A stretch of DNA of 64,000 bases from Couchioplanes caeruleus (lineage in GTDB: Bacteria > Actinomycetota > Actinomycetes > Mycobacteriales > Micromonosporaceae), in assembly GCF_023499255.1 (NCBI RefSeq), contig NZ_CP092183.1, forward strand, positions 6,878,501-6,942,500. The letters are read 5' to 3'. The position numbers were made by a program, and so were the translations under genes. Shown here piece by piece: positions 18,020 to 29,873 of this stretch. The stretch's first letter is position 1, and each line of letters begins with the position of its first letter. Under the pieces are notes generated by a model. The model ran no database searches. It saw only the letters and a program-made list of their open reading frames with translations, and was not told the origin of the DNA.

Positions 18020-19897
<1,878 letters not shown>

Positions 19898-20166
19898 GTT
19901 CGTCCGTTCTTCTCACTCAAGATCTGGCCTACCGACCGGCAGGTTCTCCCCGCCGAACTGGCAACCGGTCACAACACCGGCCCATCTATCGTCCCACGCC
20001 GCGAACCCCACCCCGGACGAGACCCGAGCCACCCCCCGAACCACGCGCTACCGGACCGGGCCGACAGCCGGTCACCGCAGCCACCGTCGGTCCGTCACCG
20101 CACCCACCGGCAGCGCCGGACATCACATCGGGCAACGGCCGGTCGCCGCACCTGGGAGCGAGTCGG

Positions 20167-20982
<816 letters not shown>

Positions 20983-21066
20983 GGCCCCACCCTGTCCACC
21001 GTCGCCGCCCTTTCTCGACCCCATTTCCCGCCCAGTGGCGAGCGGCGCAATCACCAGCCGCCCAGC

Positions 21067-21156
21067 AGCGCAGCACCGCCGACCAGCGCAGCACCGCCAA
21101 TCAGCGCGGCACCGCCAAGCGACACAGCACCGCCAAGCGACACAGCACCGCCGATC
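21067..21156. repeat. 18-base tandem repeat, five copies
   Basis: Five contiguous 18-base units built on AGCGCAGCACCGCC plus a variable last four bases lie in the 248-base gap between the DUF4240 and MOSC genes. No gene is credible in this gap. Confidence 0.85.
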
Positions 21157-21230
21157 AGCCCGGCAGCACGCAGCCGCTCGTCCAGCACGGCCCCGTCACA
21201 CAACGCAGCCAAGAGATCCAGGTCCGAGAG

Positions 21231-21764
21231 CTACTCCGGCGGCTCCAGGAACAGCGACGACAACCGGGGCAGCCGCCGCTGCATCTCCTCTTCGTCGTCG
21301 AAGTCCCAGAGCATCGCGGCGTCCGGCCGAGCAGGAGGCGCCTCGCTGGGCGGCATCGCCTCGCCGGTCGCCTGCTGGTACGCCATCTGGGCGATCGTGA
21401 GCACTTCCTCGGCCTCGAACACCGCGCCGGTGCTCGCGGCGGAGCGGACGGCGGGGACGTCGGCCAGCGAGTCGGGGTCGCGGACCGCTCGGGCCAGGAC
21501 GTCCCGGCCGTTGGCGATCAGCCAGCCGCGGAAGTGGTCGAAGCCGTCGTCGGAGCAGCCTCCGTTGATCAGGTAGGCCGCCGCCCACAGGTCCTCCTTG
21601 CCGGAGGCGCTCATCACCTTGTCGAGGTGGCGGCCCCAGGCCACGATCTCGGCGGGGTCGCGCCCGGCCAGCTCGGCTGCCGCCCGTTTCGCCACCTCGT
21701 CCGGCGAGGCCGGCCGGTCGGCGGTCGCCCGGTCGATGACCGCCCAGAAGTCGTCCGTTCTCAT
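21231..21764 (-). CDS. DUF4240-domain protein
   Basis: A 177-residue soluble protein matching the DUF4240 pattern: FWAVIDRA at the start, the central DLWAAAYLINGGCSDDGFDHFRGWLIANGRDVLARAV, and an acidic C-terminus (WDFDDEEEMQRRLPRL). The family is widespread in actinobacteria and its function is unknown. Some members sit near toxin or immunity genes, but no such neighbour is seen here. The start at ATG 21764 gives the conserved N-terminus MRTDDFW. An upstream ATG at 21794 would add 10 residues. It is divergent from the kinase-fold gene at 21818. Confidence 0.8.
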   Translation of the reverse strand: MRTDDFWAVIDRATADRPASPDEVAKRAAAELAGRDPAEIVAWGRHLDKVMSASGKEDLWAAAYLINGGCSDDGFDHFRGWLIANGRDVLARAVRDPDSLADVPAVRSAASTGAVFEAEEVLTIAQMAYQQATGEAMPPSEAPPARPDAAMLWDFDDEEEMQRRLPRLSSLFLEPPE

Positions 21765-21817
21765 GTCCGACAGCCTGCCAGCCGGGTACGACAAAACCGG
21801 GGAGGCAGGATGGGGGC

Positions 21818-22780
21818 ATGCGCCCGGTATCGCTGCCCGAGATCGCTTACGGCGCTACCGCCGTACGTCCGGATTGGGATGATCTGCCGCCCGCGGTGCG
21901 GGCGGCCATCAACGACCGGCTCGGCTCTCCGGTCGTTTCCGCGATCACCGCCGGAGGCGGCTTCACCAGGGCTTTCGCGGCCATCGTCGAGACCGCGGCC
22001 GGCGAACGGGCCTTCCTCAAGGCGGCGCCGCTGACAAACCCCGCATTCGACGCGTACGCCCGTGAGGCGGCCATCACACAGGCCCTGCCGCCCGAGGTCC
22101 CCGCCGCCCGCCCGTGCTGGACCCTCCTCGCCGAAGGTCACTACGTGCTCTGCCTTGAGGCGATCCGCGGGCGCGTGCCCGAGCTGCCTTGGAAGCCGGA
22201 CGACCTCTCCTCGGCGTTGCAGGCGTGGCAGCGGGCAGCAACCGCGCTTGCCGTCTCACCGATGGCGGCCCTGCCCCGGCTGAGCGACATCGTCCGCGGA
22301 GAGCTGTCGTGGTGGTCGGAGATCGCAGCGGGACGCGCACCGATCCCCCCGGCGCCCGCGTGGGTCCGTAGTCACCTCGACGACCTCGCGCGCCTGGAAC
22401 AGGGCCTTCCCGCGCTGGTCGAGGGCCCGGGCATGCTCCACGGCGACCTCAGGATCGACAACATCATGATCGATGCGTACGGGAAGAGCTGGCTGTGCGA
22501 CTGGACGTGGCCCTGCCTGGGTGCACCGTGGTTCGACACCGTCACGTTGCTCGTCACCGCGTACGCGAGCGGCCTGGACACCGACCGTCTGCTGGAGCCG
22601 TGGGGTGCTCCGGCAGCCGGCGTGGACGGCACGCTGGCCGCGATGAGCGGCTACTGGCTGACCCGGGCGGCCGGCGGTCCGAGCAGCGCCTCGCCGCACA
22701 GCCGGCAACACCAACGATTCAGCGGCGGCCAGGCGCTGGCGTGGCTCGCGTCACGCCGGGGCTGGCGGACAACGGGCTGA
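21818..22780 (+). CDS. Aminoglycoside phosphotransferase-family kinase-fold protein
   Basis: A 320-residue protein with the APH fold. The N-lobe has AGGGFTRAFAAIVETAAGERAFLK, where the last Lys would bind ATP. The catalytic loop is LHGDLRIDNIMI (Brenner-type HGDxxxxN), and the metal-binding Asp lies in LCDWTWPCLG. The CDWTWP form is typical of a large actinobacterial clade with unknown small-molecule substrates, not of proven resistance enzymes. Antibiotic resistance should therefore not be assumed. It lies 54 bases from the divergent DUF4240 gene and ends 144 bases before rpsT. Confidence 0.85.
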   Translation: MRPVSLPEIAYGATAVRPDWDDLPPAVRAAINDRLGSPVVSAITAGGGFTRAFAAIVETAAGERAFLKAAPLTNPAFDAYAREAAITQALPPEVPAARPCWTLLAEGHYVLCLEAIRGRVPELPWKPDDLSSALQAWQRAATALAVSPMAALPRLSDIVRGELSWWSEIAAGRAPIPPAPAWVRSHLDDLARLEQGLPALVEGPGMLHGDLRIDNIMIDAYGKSWLCDWTWPCLGAPWFDTVTLLVTAYASGLDTDRLLEPWGAPAAGVDGTLAAMSGYWLTRAAGGPSSASPHSRQHQRFSGGQALAWLASRRGWRTTG

Positions 22781-22805
22781 GCTGCTGCGCCGTCCCCGAC
22801 TGGAT

Positions 22806-22835
22806 TTGGGGACGCCGGAGCGAGCCTGATACATT
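22806..22835 (+). promoter_or_regulatory. Possible promoter for rpsT
   Basis: TTGGGG at 22806 and TACATT at 22830 are spaced 18 bases apart, a passable sigma-70-type pair, about 90 bases upstream of the rpsT start. This is a visual match only. Confidence 0.35.
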
Positions 22836-22924
22836 GGTTCGTCGCGTGTGGTGACGCGCTGCTACCTGCTGCGCCCGCCACCGTCCGAGTACATCATCCG
22901 AACTAGTCAGGACAAGGCTGTCGC

Positions 22925-23191
22925 GTGGCGAACATCAAGTCCCAGATCAAGCGCAACCGGCAGAACGAGAAGGCCCGGCTGCGCAACAAGTCGGTCAAGT
23001 CGTCGCTGAAGACCGTGATCCGCAAGCTGAACGAGGCGAGCGAGGCCGGCGACACCGCGACGGCCACCACGCTGCTGCGTGACGCCTCGCGTCAGCTCGA
23101 CAAGGCCGCGAGCAAGGGCGTCATCCACAAGAACCAGGCGGCGAACCGCAAGTCGGCCATCGCCAAGCGGATCGCCTCGCTGTCCGCCTGA
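22925..23191 (+). CDS. rpsT: 30S ribosomal protein S20
   Basis: An 88-residue basic protein, complete and typical: [20 protein letters not shown] at the start and [18 protein letters not shown] near the end. S20 binds 16S rRNA early in 30S assembly. The start codon is GTG at 22925, with AGGACAAGG-type purine-rich sequence 9-17 bases ahead. In many actinobacteria rpsT sits beside holA as a separate transcript; here the two run in the same direction, separated by about 1.06 kb of repeat-containing DNA. Confidence 0.97.
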   Translation: MANIKSQIKRNRQNEKARLRNKSVKSSLKTVIRKLNEASEAGDTATATTLLRDASRQLDKAASKGVIHKNQAANRKSAIAKRIASLSA

Positions 23192-23271
23192 CCTGCGCCG
23201 CCCCGCGCCCGCCGCGGAGCAGCACAACGGCCGCCACCTCCGGGTGAGCGGCCGGGTCGAGGACCATACTC

Positions 23272-23308
23272 CAGGCACCGCCGGACCCCTCAGGTCCAGC
23301 GGTGCCTG
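23272..23308 (+). terminator. Hairpin terminator after rpsT
   Basis: A long near-perfect stem: CAGGCACCG with CGGTGCCTG, continued inward by CGGACC with GGTCC and a CCTCA loop, 80 bases after the stop. It is the clearest terminator in this part of the window. Confidence 0.8.
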
Positions 23309-24250
23309 AGTCATATCCCGACCCAGCCCGGCCCCATCCCGCTCCTCCGGACCGGTGAGAGTGGGCGCCAGCACACGGGCGGGGCGAGCGCGGCCACGGT
23401 GAACGTGACGAGCACCGCTCGCCTTCGCCGCACCCGCCCAGCCCCGGCGAGTTCCGGCAGACCGGACCACGCCTGATTGCGGGCGGCCGGCCACCGGACG
23501 ACGGGCGACGCGACGTCCCATGAGCGACGGGCGACGCGACGTCCCATGGGCGACGGGCGACGCGACGTCCCATGAGCGACAGGCGACGCGACTGGCCCAC
23601 GGACACAGCGAGGCGACTGGCCCATGAGCGACGGGCGACGCGACCCGGCTCATGAGCGCCAGGCGACACGACCTGGCCCATCAGCGACAGACCACGGGCC
23701 ACGGGCCCTTGGCCGCTGCCGCCGCCCAGGGCCCACAGGCGATGGGCCAACGCGCCGCGGATCTGCGCGCGAGCGGGCGTGTCCACGGCCGTGGGCCTAC
23801 CGGGCGGCCGGCGACGCGGACCGGCCGACGGATGCGGCCCGCGATCGGTTCCTCCCGCACAGGAAGCACCGGCCGGCACGGCGGCCGACGACGCACCTTT
23901 GCTGCCGGGGCCGGCGTTGCACTCAAGCCCGGATGCGGGCGCGACCAGGCCGGGACGGCACATGCCGGGCCGTGCGCCACGGGACCAGGCTCTAGCCGTA
24001 CTTATATAAAAGAGCAACCGGACACGCCCGGGTTAGGCCGTCTGTGCGATTCGACCCTCAGCGATCGGTTCGGATGTGCGTCGGATCACGTCGGCCTCGT
24101 GGGGCAGACATCCAGCCTGATCGAGTACGTCGCGCCTGGGGCGGGCATGGTGGTTCGCCGATATGTCTGGTTTCGCGTTCCCCGGTCAGAGGGATGCGCG
24201 CAGGAGTGAGCCGTGCGGAAGTGTCGGACCAGCGTGCGAAGATTCTCGGC
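23309..24250. repeat. Gene-free stretch with 26-base tandem repeat and an AT-rich spot
   Basis: About 940 bases between rpsT and holA. A 26-base unit starting GACGGGCGACGCGACG occurs three times in a row at 23500-23577 (one base differs), followed by decaying copies to about 23695. The rest is GC-rich with no credible gene. Around 24000-24013 there is an unusually AT-rich patch (TTATATAAAAG) that could be a promoter -10 region or remnant DNA. The 5' part of the holA frame crosses 24044-24250 without family similarity. Confidence 0.75.
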
Positions 24251-25222
24251 GTGAACAGCGCGCCTCCCTCCCTGCTCCTTGTCGTCGGCGACGAGGAGTT
24301 GCTCGCCGCCCGGGCGGTCGTCGCGGCGGTCGAGGCGGCTCGGGCGGCCGATCCCGGCGCGGACGTCCGGGAGTACGAGGGCGGTCAGCTGGCCGCCGGC
24401 GAGGTGGCCGAGATGCTGAGCCCGTCGCTGTTCGGCGGGCGGCGGGTGCTGGTGATCCGCAGCGGGCAGGACGCGCGGAAGGATCTGATCACCGCTCTGC
24501 TCGCGTATGCGAAGAATCCCGACCCCGACGTGACGTTGATCGTCACGCACCTCGGCGGCGCGAAGGGCAAGGCGCTGGCCGACGGGTTGAAGTCCGCGGG
24601 GGCGGCAGTGGTGGCCGCCGCGAAGCTCAAGGGTGATCGGGAACGGACAGCGTTCGTGCGTGACGAGTTCCGGCGCAACGGCGGGCGGTGTGACGAGCCG
24701 GCCGCCGCGGCGCTGCTCCAGGCCGTCGGCACCGACCTGCGTGAGATCGCCGCCGCGTGCTCGCAGCTGCTCGCCGACACCGACGGCAAGATCACCCCCG
24801 CGGTGGTCGCGCGGTACTACAAGGGCCGGGCGGAGGTCAGCGGGTTCGCGGTGGCCGACGCCGCGATGATCGGCGACGTGCCCGGGGCGCTCGAGGCGCT
24901 GCGGTGGGCCCTGCACGTCGGCGTCGACCCCGTGCCGATCGCCGACGCGATCGCTGACGGCGTGCGTACGGTCGCTCGGGTGGCCTCGGCGGGCCGGGGC
25001 AATCCGTACCAGATGGCGAGTTCGCTGGGCATGCCCGCCTGGAAGATCCAGAAGGCGCAGGAGCGGGCGCGCGGCTGGTCCCCTGAAGGCCTGGTCGACG
25101 CGATGCGCGCGGCCGCCGAGTGCAACGCCGCGGTCAAGGGCGGCGGCGAGGACCGGGGGTACGCCCTCGAGCAGGCCGTGTTCGCCGTGGCCGAGGCCCG
25201 CCGTTCCGGAGGAACCCGGTGA
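24251..25222 (+). CDS. holA: DNA polymerase III delta subunit
   Basis: The clamp-loader subunit that opens the sliding clamp. About 323 residues from GTG 24251: SLLLVVGDEELLAARAV at the start, GGQLAAGEVAEMLSPSLFGGRRVLVI, LREIAAACSQLLAD, and the C-terminal WKIQKAQERARGWSPEGL, all typical of actinobacterial HolA. The start is uncertain: the frame is open from 24044, and in-frame starts also exist at 24194 (ATG) and 24221 (GTG), the latter with AGGAG 14 bases ahead. I chose 24251 because conserved sequence begins there. The stop overlaps the next gene as GTGA. Confidence 0.92.
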   Translation: MNSAPPSLLLVVGDEELLAARAVVAAVEAARAADPGADVREYEGGQLAAGEVAEMLSPSLFGGRRVLVIRSGQDARKDLITALLAYAKNPDPDVTLIVTHLGGAKGKALADGLKSAGAAVVAAAKLKGDRERTAFVRDEFRRNGGRCDEPAAAALLQAVGTDLREIAAACSQLLADTDGKITPAVVARYYKGRAEVSGFAVADAAMIGDVPGALEALRWALHVGVDPVPIADAIADGVRTVARVASAGRGNPYQMASSLGMPAWKIQKAQERARGWSPEGLVDAMRAAAECNAAVKGGGEDRGYALEQAVFAVAEARRSGGTR

Positions 25223-26787
25223 CCCGCTCGCGCCGCGCCGGCCTCTCCCGCGACGAGGCCCGCCGCCAACCCCTGTACGCCCGCATGCTCGGCCTGCAGT
25301 ATCTGGCCCCGAGCGGCTTCCTGTGCTTCGTGTTCCTGGAAGGCGCGATCGCCCTCGGCATCCTGCTGGCGCTGGCCGAGCTGGTCAGCTGGTGGGGTGT
25401 GCTGGTGCTACCGGTCACGGTCGCGGTGATGGTCAAGCTGAACGATGCGGTGGCGGGTGCGTTGACCCGGGCTTCCACGGGGGCGTCCCGGCCTGCTTCG
25501 GGCGCTCGCGGGGCCGGGTCTGCCGGGCGTGGCCCGGGTGGGCGACGTTCTGCATCGGCCGGCCGCGCAATCGGTGGGCGGGAAGCCGGCGAGCTGGGAG
25601 TGATGAGCTCCGATGCGGAGTTCCGCTCCGCCGGGCTGGGTGACGCCGGGCATGGCGTGGCGGTGGCTGAGGCTGGGCTGTGCGACATCGGGCTGGGCCC
25701 GGAGCCGACTGACGCCGCGCGCGAGCTGGACGTGCTCGGCGAGATCGGGTTCCCCGTGCGCGATGACGATGGCGTCGGTGGCTCCGGTGTGTACGCGAGC
25801 AGCAGGGCGAAGTCCCAGGACGCCGGGTTGACACGTCGCAAGGCCGCAGCAACCGGCTCCGATGACGCGACACAACGGCTGTCAAGGCGCCGGTCACATG
25901 GAGTGCAGACGGTGCGGCTCCCACCCTCCGTGATCGCGCAGGCCGGCCGGGACGCCGGCCACGACCAGTCGGCGTACGGCACCCGAGCAACCGACCGTCC
26001 CGTCACGCCGGAGTCGGAGTCGGAGTCAGCCGAGCCGGGGATTGATCTGTCCACTCAGGAGCTGGACCGCTTTTCGCCTGGGCGGCCGCGCCGTTTCGCG
26101 CCGGAGCCGGACGAGATTGACCCGTTCCCGGCGGACCGGAGCCGCTTAGCGCCGGAACTCACCGCGTTCGCGCCCGAGGCCGGATCGTTCGTCCCGGAAT
26201 CATTCACCTCGGCACCGCTCGAGCCCGAGCCGCTCGCCTCGGCACCGTTCAAGACCGAGCCGTTCACTTCGGGACCGTTCAAGACGGAGCCGTTCACCTC
26301 GGCACCACTCGAAGCCGATTCATTCGCTCCGGTGCCGCTCGAGGCCGATCCCTTCGCCCCGGCGCAACGCACGCCCGAGCCCTTCGCGCCGGCGCCGCTC
26401 ACATCGGAGCCTTTCGCGCCGGAGGCCGACCGCTTCTCCGCAGCCTCTGATCCGTTCTCGTCGGAGCCCTATCCGCTCCGCCCCGGCTACGGCAGCCCCT
26501 CCTCCACCGGGCCGGACGCCATGCCCGACGAGAGCGCGGGCCCGCGTCCACCGGCTGGGCGCAAGCGCTGGACGACCCGCGACGACGACTACCTTCCGCC
26601 CGCTGCCGGCGGATTCCGCAGCGGCCAGGACGCGACGGAACCGGAACTGTTCCCGGCCACAGACCCGTCGACGTTCCCGACCGATCCCTCAGCCATCAAC
26701 GGGCCGCGCGCCACCACCCCCTGGCCGGCGCAACTCGACGACCAGGACCAACGCACCCGCCAGTCAGCATCCCGCCGCTACGAATAA
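25219..26787 (+). CDS. Membrane protein with long disordered tail and decapeptide repeats
   Basis: A 522-residue protein, unrecognised beyond its holA-linked position. GTG 25219 overlaps the holA stop and has an ideal GGAGGA site, so it is translationally coupled. Residues about 35-75 form two hydrophobic spans (FLCFVFLEGAIALGILLALA, then GVLVLPVTVAVMV). After residue 85 it is a charged, Pro/Ser/Glu-rich region predicted to be disordered, including a decapeptide repeat block at residues 327-406. The C-terminus is polar (RKRWTTRDDDYLPP). The coding character is supported by coupling and frame length rather than by homology, and the repetitive tail leaves the exact C-terminus less certain. Confidence 0.7.
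   Translation: MTRSRRAGLSRDEARRQPLYARMLGLQYLAPSGFLCFVFLEGAIALGILLALAELVSWWGVLVLPVTVAVMVKLNDAVAGALTRASTGASRPASGARGAGSAGRGPGGRRSASAGRAIGGREAGELGVMSSDAEFRSAGLGDAGHGVAVAEAGLCDIGLGPEPTDAARELDVLGEIGFPVRDDDGVGGSGVYASSRAKSQDAGLTRRKAAATGSDDATQRLSRRRSHGVQTVRLPPSVIAQAGRDAGHDQSAYGTRATDRPVTPESESESAEPGIDLSTQELDRFSPGRPRRFAPEPDEIDPFPADRSRLAPELTAFAPEAGSFVPESFTSAPLEPEPLASAPFKTEPFTSGPFKTEPFTSAPLEADSFAPVPLEADPFAPAQRTPEPFAPAPLTSEPFAPEADRFSAASDPFSSEPYPLRPGYGSPSSTGPDAMPDESAGPRPPAGRKRWTTRDDDYLPPAAGGFRSGQDATEPELFPATDPSTFPTDPSAINGPRATTPWPAQLDDQDQRTRQSASRRYE
26197..26436 (+). repeat. 30-base (decapeptide) coding repeat, eight units
   Basis: Eight consecutive 30-base units encode decapeptides such as EPFTSGPFKT, EPFTSAPLEA, DPFAPAQRTP and EPFAPAPLTS. 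The consensus is an acidic residue, Pro, Phe, two small residues, Ala/Gly, Pro, hydrophobic, and two polar residues. The units are diverged at the DNA level, so the array is not freshly expanded. Confidence 0.85.
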
Positions 26788-27409
26788 GCCGCCCGGTCAA
26801 GACGCGCGAATTCGCCGCGCAGAACGAGCCGCGCAGAACGAGCCGCGCGGAACGAGCCGCGCAGAACGAGCCGCGCGAATTGGCCCCGCGGAAGGAGCCG
26901 CACGGAACAAGCCGCGCGAATTGGCCGCGCTCTGCCGTGCCGATCCACCGCCGGCGCGGCACCGCCGGCGCGGCACGCCGGGTTGCAGGCGGGCTCGCCG
27001 TGGACCAACGCTGAGCTGAGGAAACGTCCGGGGGAACGGCGGAACGCCATCCCACCAGCACGATGAACGCCACCCCAACCGGCGCAGCGGGACGCCATCC
27101 AAGAAGGCACGTCTCCCAAGCGCGGCGGGACACCCGTCCAAGGAGCCACCCCCACCGAGCGCGGCGGGACGCCCGCCCGAAGAGCCACCCCCACCGCAGC
27201 ACGGTGAGACGCCCGACCGACGAGCCCACCCGCACCGCAGCACGGTGAGACGCCCGACCGACGAGCCACCCCACCGCAGCGCGGCGGGACGCCGGTCGGA
27301 GAGCCACCCGCATCGCAGCGTGCCGGGACGCAGCCCGAGCGCGCACCTACCGCTCCGCCGGCCTTGCAGCTCCACCCCGAACCGGCCGGCCCAGCAACCC
27401 CCAACCCCG
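26788..27409. repeat. Gene-free stretch with two tandem repeat families
   Basis: About 620 bases between convergent genes. A 14-base unit (CCGCGCAGAACGAG) occurs four times at 26815-26870 with a single difference. A second family has a period of about 41 bases, best seen as two identical 35-base segments at 27192-27226 and 27233-27267, with degenerate copies from about 27070 to 27340. Overlapping open frames encode only Arg/Gly/Trp/Ser repeats. I see no gene. Confidence 0.8.
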
Positions 27410-29827
27410 TCAGTGATCCCGAGGCAGATCACCAGGAGCGGTAGCCCATCCCGTATCCGCCTCCGCTCCCAGCGCAAACCCCACCGTCCCACCCCGCTGC
27501 ACGAACGACTCCGGCAGCCACGACTTCTTCAGCACCGCCCCGTTCAACCGCACCCCCCGCACGTACGTCTCCGTCCCGTCGGCGTTGATCGTCAGCCGCA
27601 CCCCATTACCGCGGTCGATCTCGATGCGGGTGAACACCGGGCTGCCGAGCAGCAGTTCCGCCCTGCCCGGCACCTGCGGGAACAGGCCGATGGCCGCGAA
27701 CACGTACCAGGCGCTCATCGTGCCCAGGTCGTCGTTGCCGGGGAGACCGGCCGGGCCGGTGCCGTACGCGGTGTCCACGATCTGCCGTACGGTTTCCTGC
27801 GTCTTCCACGGCTGTCCGAGCGCGTTGTACAGCCACGGCGCGTGGATGCCGGGCTCGTTCGTTGGGTCGTAGCGCAGCGCGTTGCCGCCGAGGACCGCCC
27901 AGTTGCCGTTCTCGTCGTGGAAGAAGCCGTCGAGCCGGGTGGCCGCCGCCGTCCGGCCGCCCATGAGGCCGGCCAGGCCGGACACGTCCTGCGGCACCAT
28001 CCACGTGTACGTGGCGCTCGACCCCTGCGCGAAGCCGGCGTCCGTGGCCGGGGTGAAGCCGCTCTGCCAGCTCCCGTCGGCCCGGCGCGCCGCCTGGTAG
28101 CCGACCGCGGGGTTGAAGGTGTTCTTCCAGTAGTCGCCGCGCGGGAGCAGCTGGCGGTACAGGTCGGTACGCCCGGCCCGCTGCGCCCACATGGCGAGGG
28201 AGAAGTCGGCGAGGGAGTTCTCCAGCGTCTCCGCGGCCCCGCCCCAGCAGTGGCAGATGTCGTTCGCGGCGTACTTGAGGGCGAGGTACGTGTCGAGCGT
28301 CGGCCGCTGTCCCAGGCACTGGCCGGGGCAACCGGCGTCGGAGAGCGCGTCGGGGTTCTGCACGGTGGCCTGCTCGACCAGCGAGTCGAGGGCGCCGCGG
28401 ACGTCGAAGTTGCGGACGCCCATCGCGTAGTACGTGGCGAGCGTGGGCGCCGCCGGGTCGCCGGTCATGACGTGGGTCGGGGCGCCGAGGTGCAGCCAGC
28501 GGTCCCAGATGCCCCGGTTCTGCGCGGCGAAGTCCATCATCGACTGCGCCATGTCACCGGCCACGTCCGGGCGCAGGATGGCCAGCAGCTGGATCTGCGC
28601 ACGGTACTGGTCCCAGCCGGAGAACGTGCCGTACACGGCTTTCTGTCCCGGGCGGAGGCTGTGGATCTGCAGGTCGGCGCCGAGGTAACGGCCGTCGATG
28701 TCGTTCATGGTCTGCGGCTGCATGAGCGAGTGGTAGACGGCGGTGTAGAAGGCCGTCGTGCGAGCCTCGGTGCCGCCGCCGACGCGGATCCGCTTCAGCT
28801 CGGTGGTCCAGGCCGCGCGGGTGGCGGCCGCGACCGAGTCGACGGTCGCGCCGTCGGGCACTTCCGCCTCCCGGTTGGCCGCGGCGCCGGCGAGGCTGAC
28901 GTACGAGATCCCGATGCGCATCCGCACGTCGGTGTCCGTACCGGTGTCGAAGCCCACCCACCCGCCGGAGCCGCGACCGGCCCGGTCGGCGCCGGTCAGG
29001 TAACCTTCGCCGCCGCTGGCCGAGGTACCTCCGGGGGTGACCGCCGAGTCCTTCCACGTGCCGGTCCGCGCGAAGTCACGGTCGAACACCGCGCTGAAGT
29101 AGAGCCGGTAGTACGAGCGCCGGTTCGGGTTGGAGGCGCCGCCCCCGTTGCCGCGCCGTCCGCAGAAACCCCCGGTCAGGACCGAGCCGTTCACCGTACG
29201 GGCGGCGGCGTCGATGCTGACCTCGGCGTCCTCGCTGCCGTTCAGCGAGTTCGACGTGCGGAACAGCAGGTTGGCGGCCGCCCCGGCGGGGAACGAGAAG
29301 TCCCCGATGCCCGCCCGGGTGCTCACCGCCAGGTCGGTGCGCGCGCCGGAGTCGAGCGTGACCGTGTACCGCCCCGGGCTCGCCGACTCGTTGGCGTGCG
29401 AGAACGTGGCCGCGTACTTGGCGTCGCGGGTGTCGGCGGTCGGTGAGGTGTCCACGTCACCCACGTACGGCATGATCGGCACGTCACCCGCGGCGCCCGG
29501 ATTGCACCCCGCGCCGTTGACGTGGGTGAGGCTGAACCCGCGCACCTTCGTGACGTTGTACTCGTACCCGTTGGCGGCGCCGGTGCTGGTCTGGTCGCCG
29601 GTGGTGCTGGTCGGGCTCCACGCGATCATGCCGAACGGCCGGGTGGCTCCGGGCCAGGTGTTGCCGCCCCGCGAGCTGCCGATGAACGGGTCGACGTACG
29701 CGGCGGGGTCCGCCACGAGCGGCACGGGCGCGGGTGCGGCTTCCGCCCGTACGGCCGGGGCCCCGGAAACGACCAGAAGCGTTCCCACGGCCGCGGCCAG
29801 CAGGGAACGGACACGAGACTTCGACAT
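27410..29827 (-). CDS. Secreted GH92-family alpha-mannosidase
   Basis: An 805-residue exported glycosidase. The signal peptide is about residues 1-30 (MSKSRVRSLLAAAVGTLL, cleavage near VRAEA). GH92 motifs are AAYVDPFIGS, GGNTWPGATRPFGMIAWSP, GFSLTHVNGAGC, FSGWDQYRAQIQLLA, PTHVMTGDP, NEPGIHAPWLYNALGQPWKT and GNDDLGTMSAWYVFAAIGLFP. The family consists of calcium-dependent inverting exo-alpha-mannosidases; linkage (1,2, 1,3 or 1,6) cannot be read here. No carbohydrate-binding module is attached. It stands next to repeat-rich DNA on one side and an oxidoreductase gene on the other, with no sugar regulator or transporter nearby. Confidence 0.92.
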   Translation of the reverse strand: MSKSRVRSLLAAAVGTLLVVSGAPAVRAEAAPAPVPLVADPAAYVDPFIGSSRGGNTWPGATRPFGMIAWSPTSTTGDQTSTGAANGYEYNVTKVRGFSLTHVNGAGCNPGAAGDVPIMPYVGDVDTSPTADTRDAKYAATFSHANESASPGRYTVTLDSGARTDLAVSTRAGIGDFSFPAGAAANLLFRTSNSLNGSEDAEVSIDAAARTVNGSVLTGGFCGRRGNGGGASNPNRRSYYRLYFSAVFDRDFARTGTWKDSAVTPGGTSASGGEGYLTGADRAGRGSGGWVGFDTGTDTDVRMRIGISYVSLAGAAANREAEVPDGATVDSVAAATRAAWTTELKRIRVGGGTEARTTAFYTAVYHSLMQPQTMNDIDGRYLGADLQIHSLRPGQKAVYGTFSGWDQYRAQIQLLAILRPDVAGDMAQSMMDFAAQNRGIWDRWLHLGAPTHVMTGDPAAPTLATYYAMGVRNFDVRGALDSLVEQATVQNPDALSDAGCPGQCLGQRPTLDTYLALKYAANDICHCWGGAAETLENSLADFSLAMWAQRAGRTDLYRQLLPRGDYWKNTFNPAVGYQAARRADGSWQSGFTPATDAGFAQGSSATYTWMVPQDVSGLAGLMGGRTAAATRLDGFFHDENGNWAVLGGNALRYDPTNEPGIHAPWLYNALGQPWKTQETVRQIVDTAYGTGPAGLPGNDDLGTMSAWYVFAAIGLFPQVPGRAELLLGSPVFTRIEIDRGNGVRLTINADGTETYVRGVRLNGAVLKKSWLPESFVQRGGTVGFALGAEADTGWATAPGDLPRDH

Positions 29828-29873
29828 GGACCGACCCTACGGTGACGTCGACGATCACCGATACGTCTGAGGA

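Noticed and set aside
21818..22780. Antibiotic resistance gene (aminoglycoside phosphotransferase)
   Set aside because: Only the general kinase fold is seen; the HGDLRIDN and CDWTWP form belongs to a broad actinobacterial group with unknown substrates.
22841..22924. tRNA-like or riboswitch-like structure before rpsT
   Set aside because: No acceptor/T-arm pairing or known riboswitch core could be found by eye; treated as an ordinary leader.
23500..23695. Possible CRISPR array
   Set aside because: Units of 26 bases are contiguous with no unique spacers, and no cas genes are present.
23121..24017. 298-codon minus-strand frame over rpsT end and the 26-base array
   Set aside because: It runs antisense through the rpsT end and terminator and encodes low-complexity repeats; no start signal.
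26696..27492. Several overlapping minus-strand frames of about 210-230 codons
   Set aside because: They cross the ends of two real genes and consist of Arg/Gly/Trp repeat shadow from the 41-base unit.
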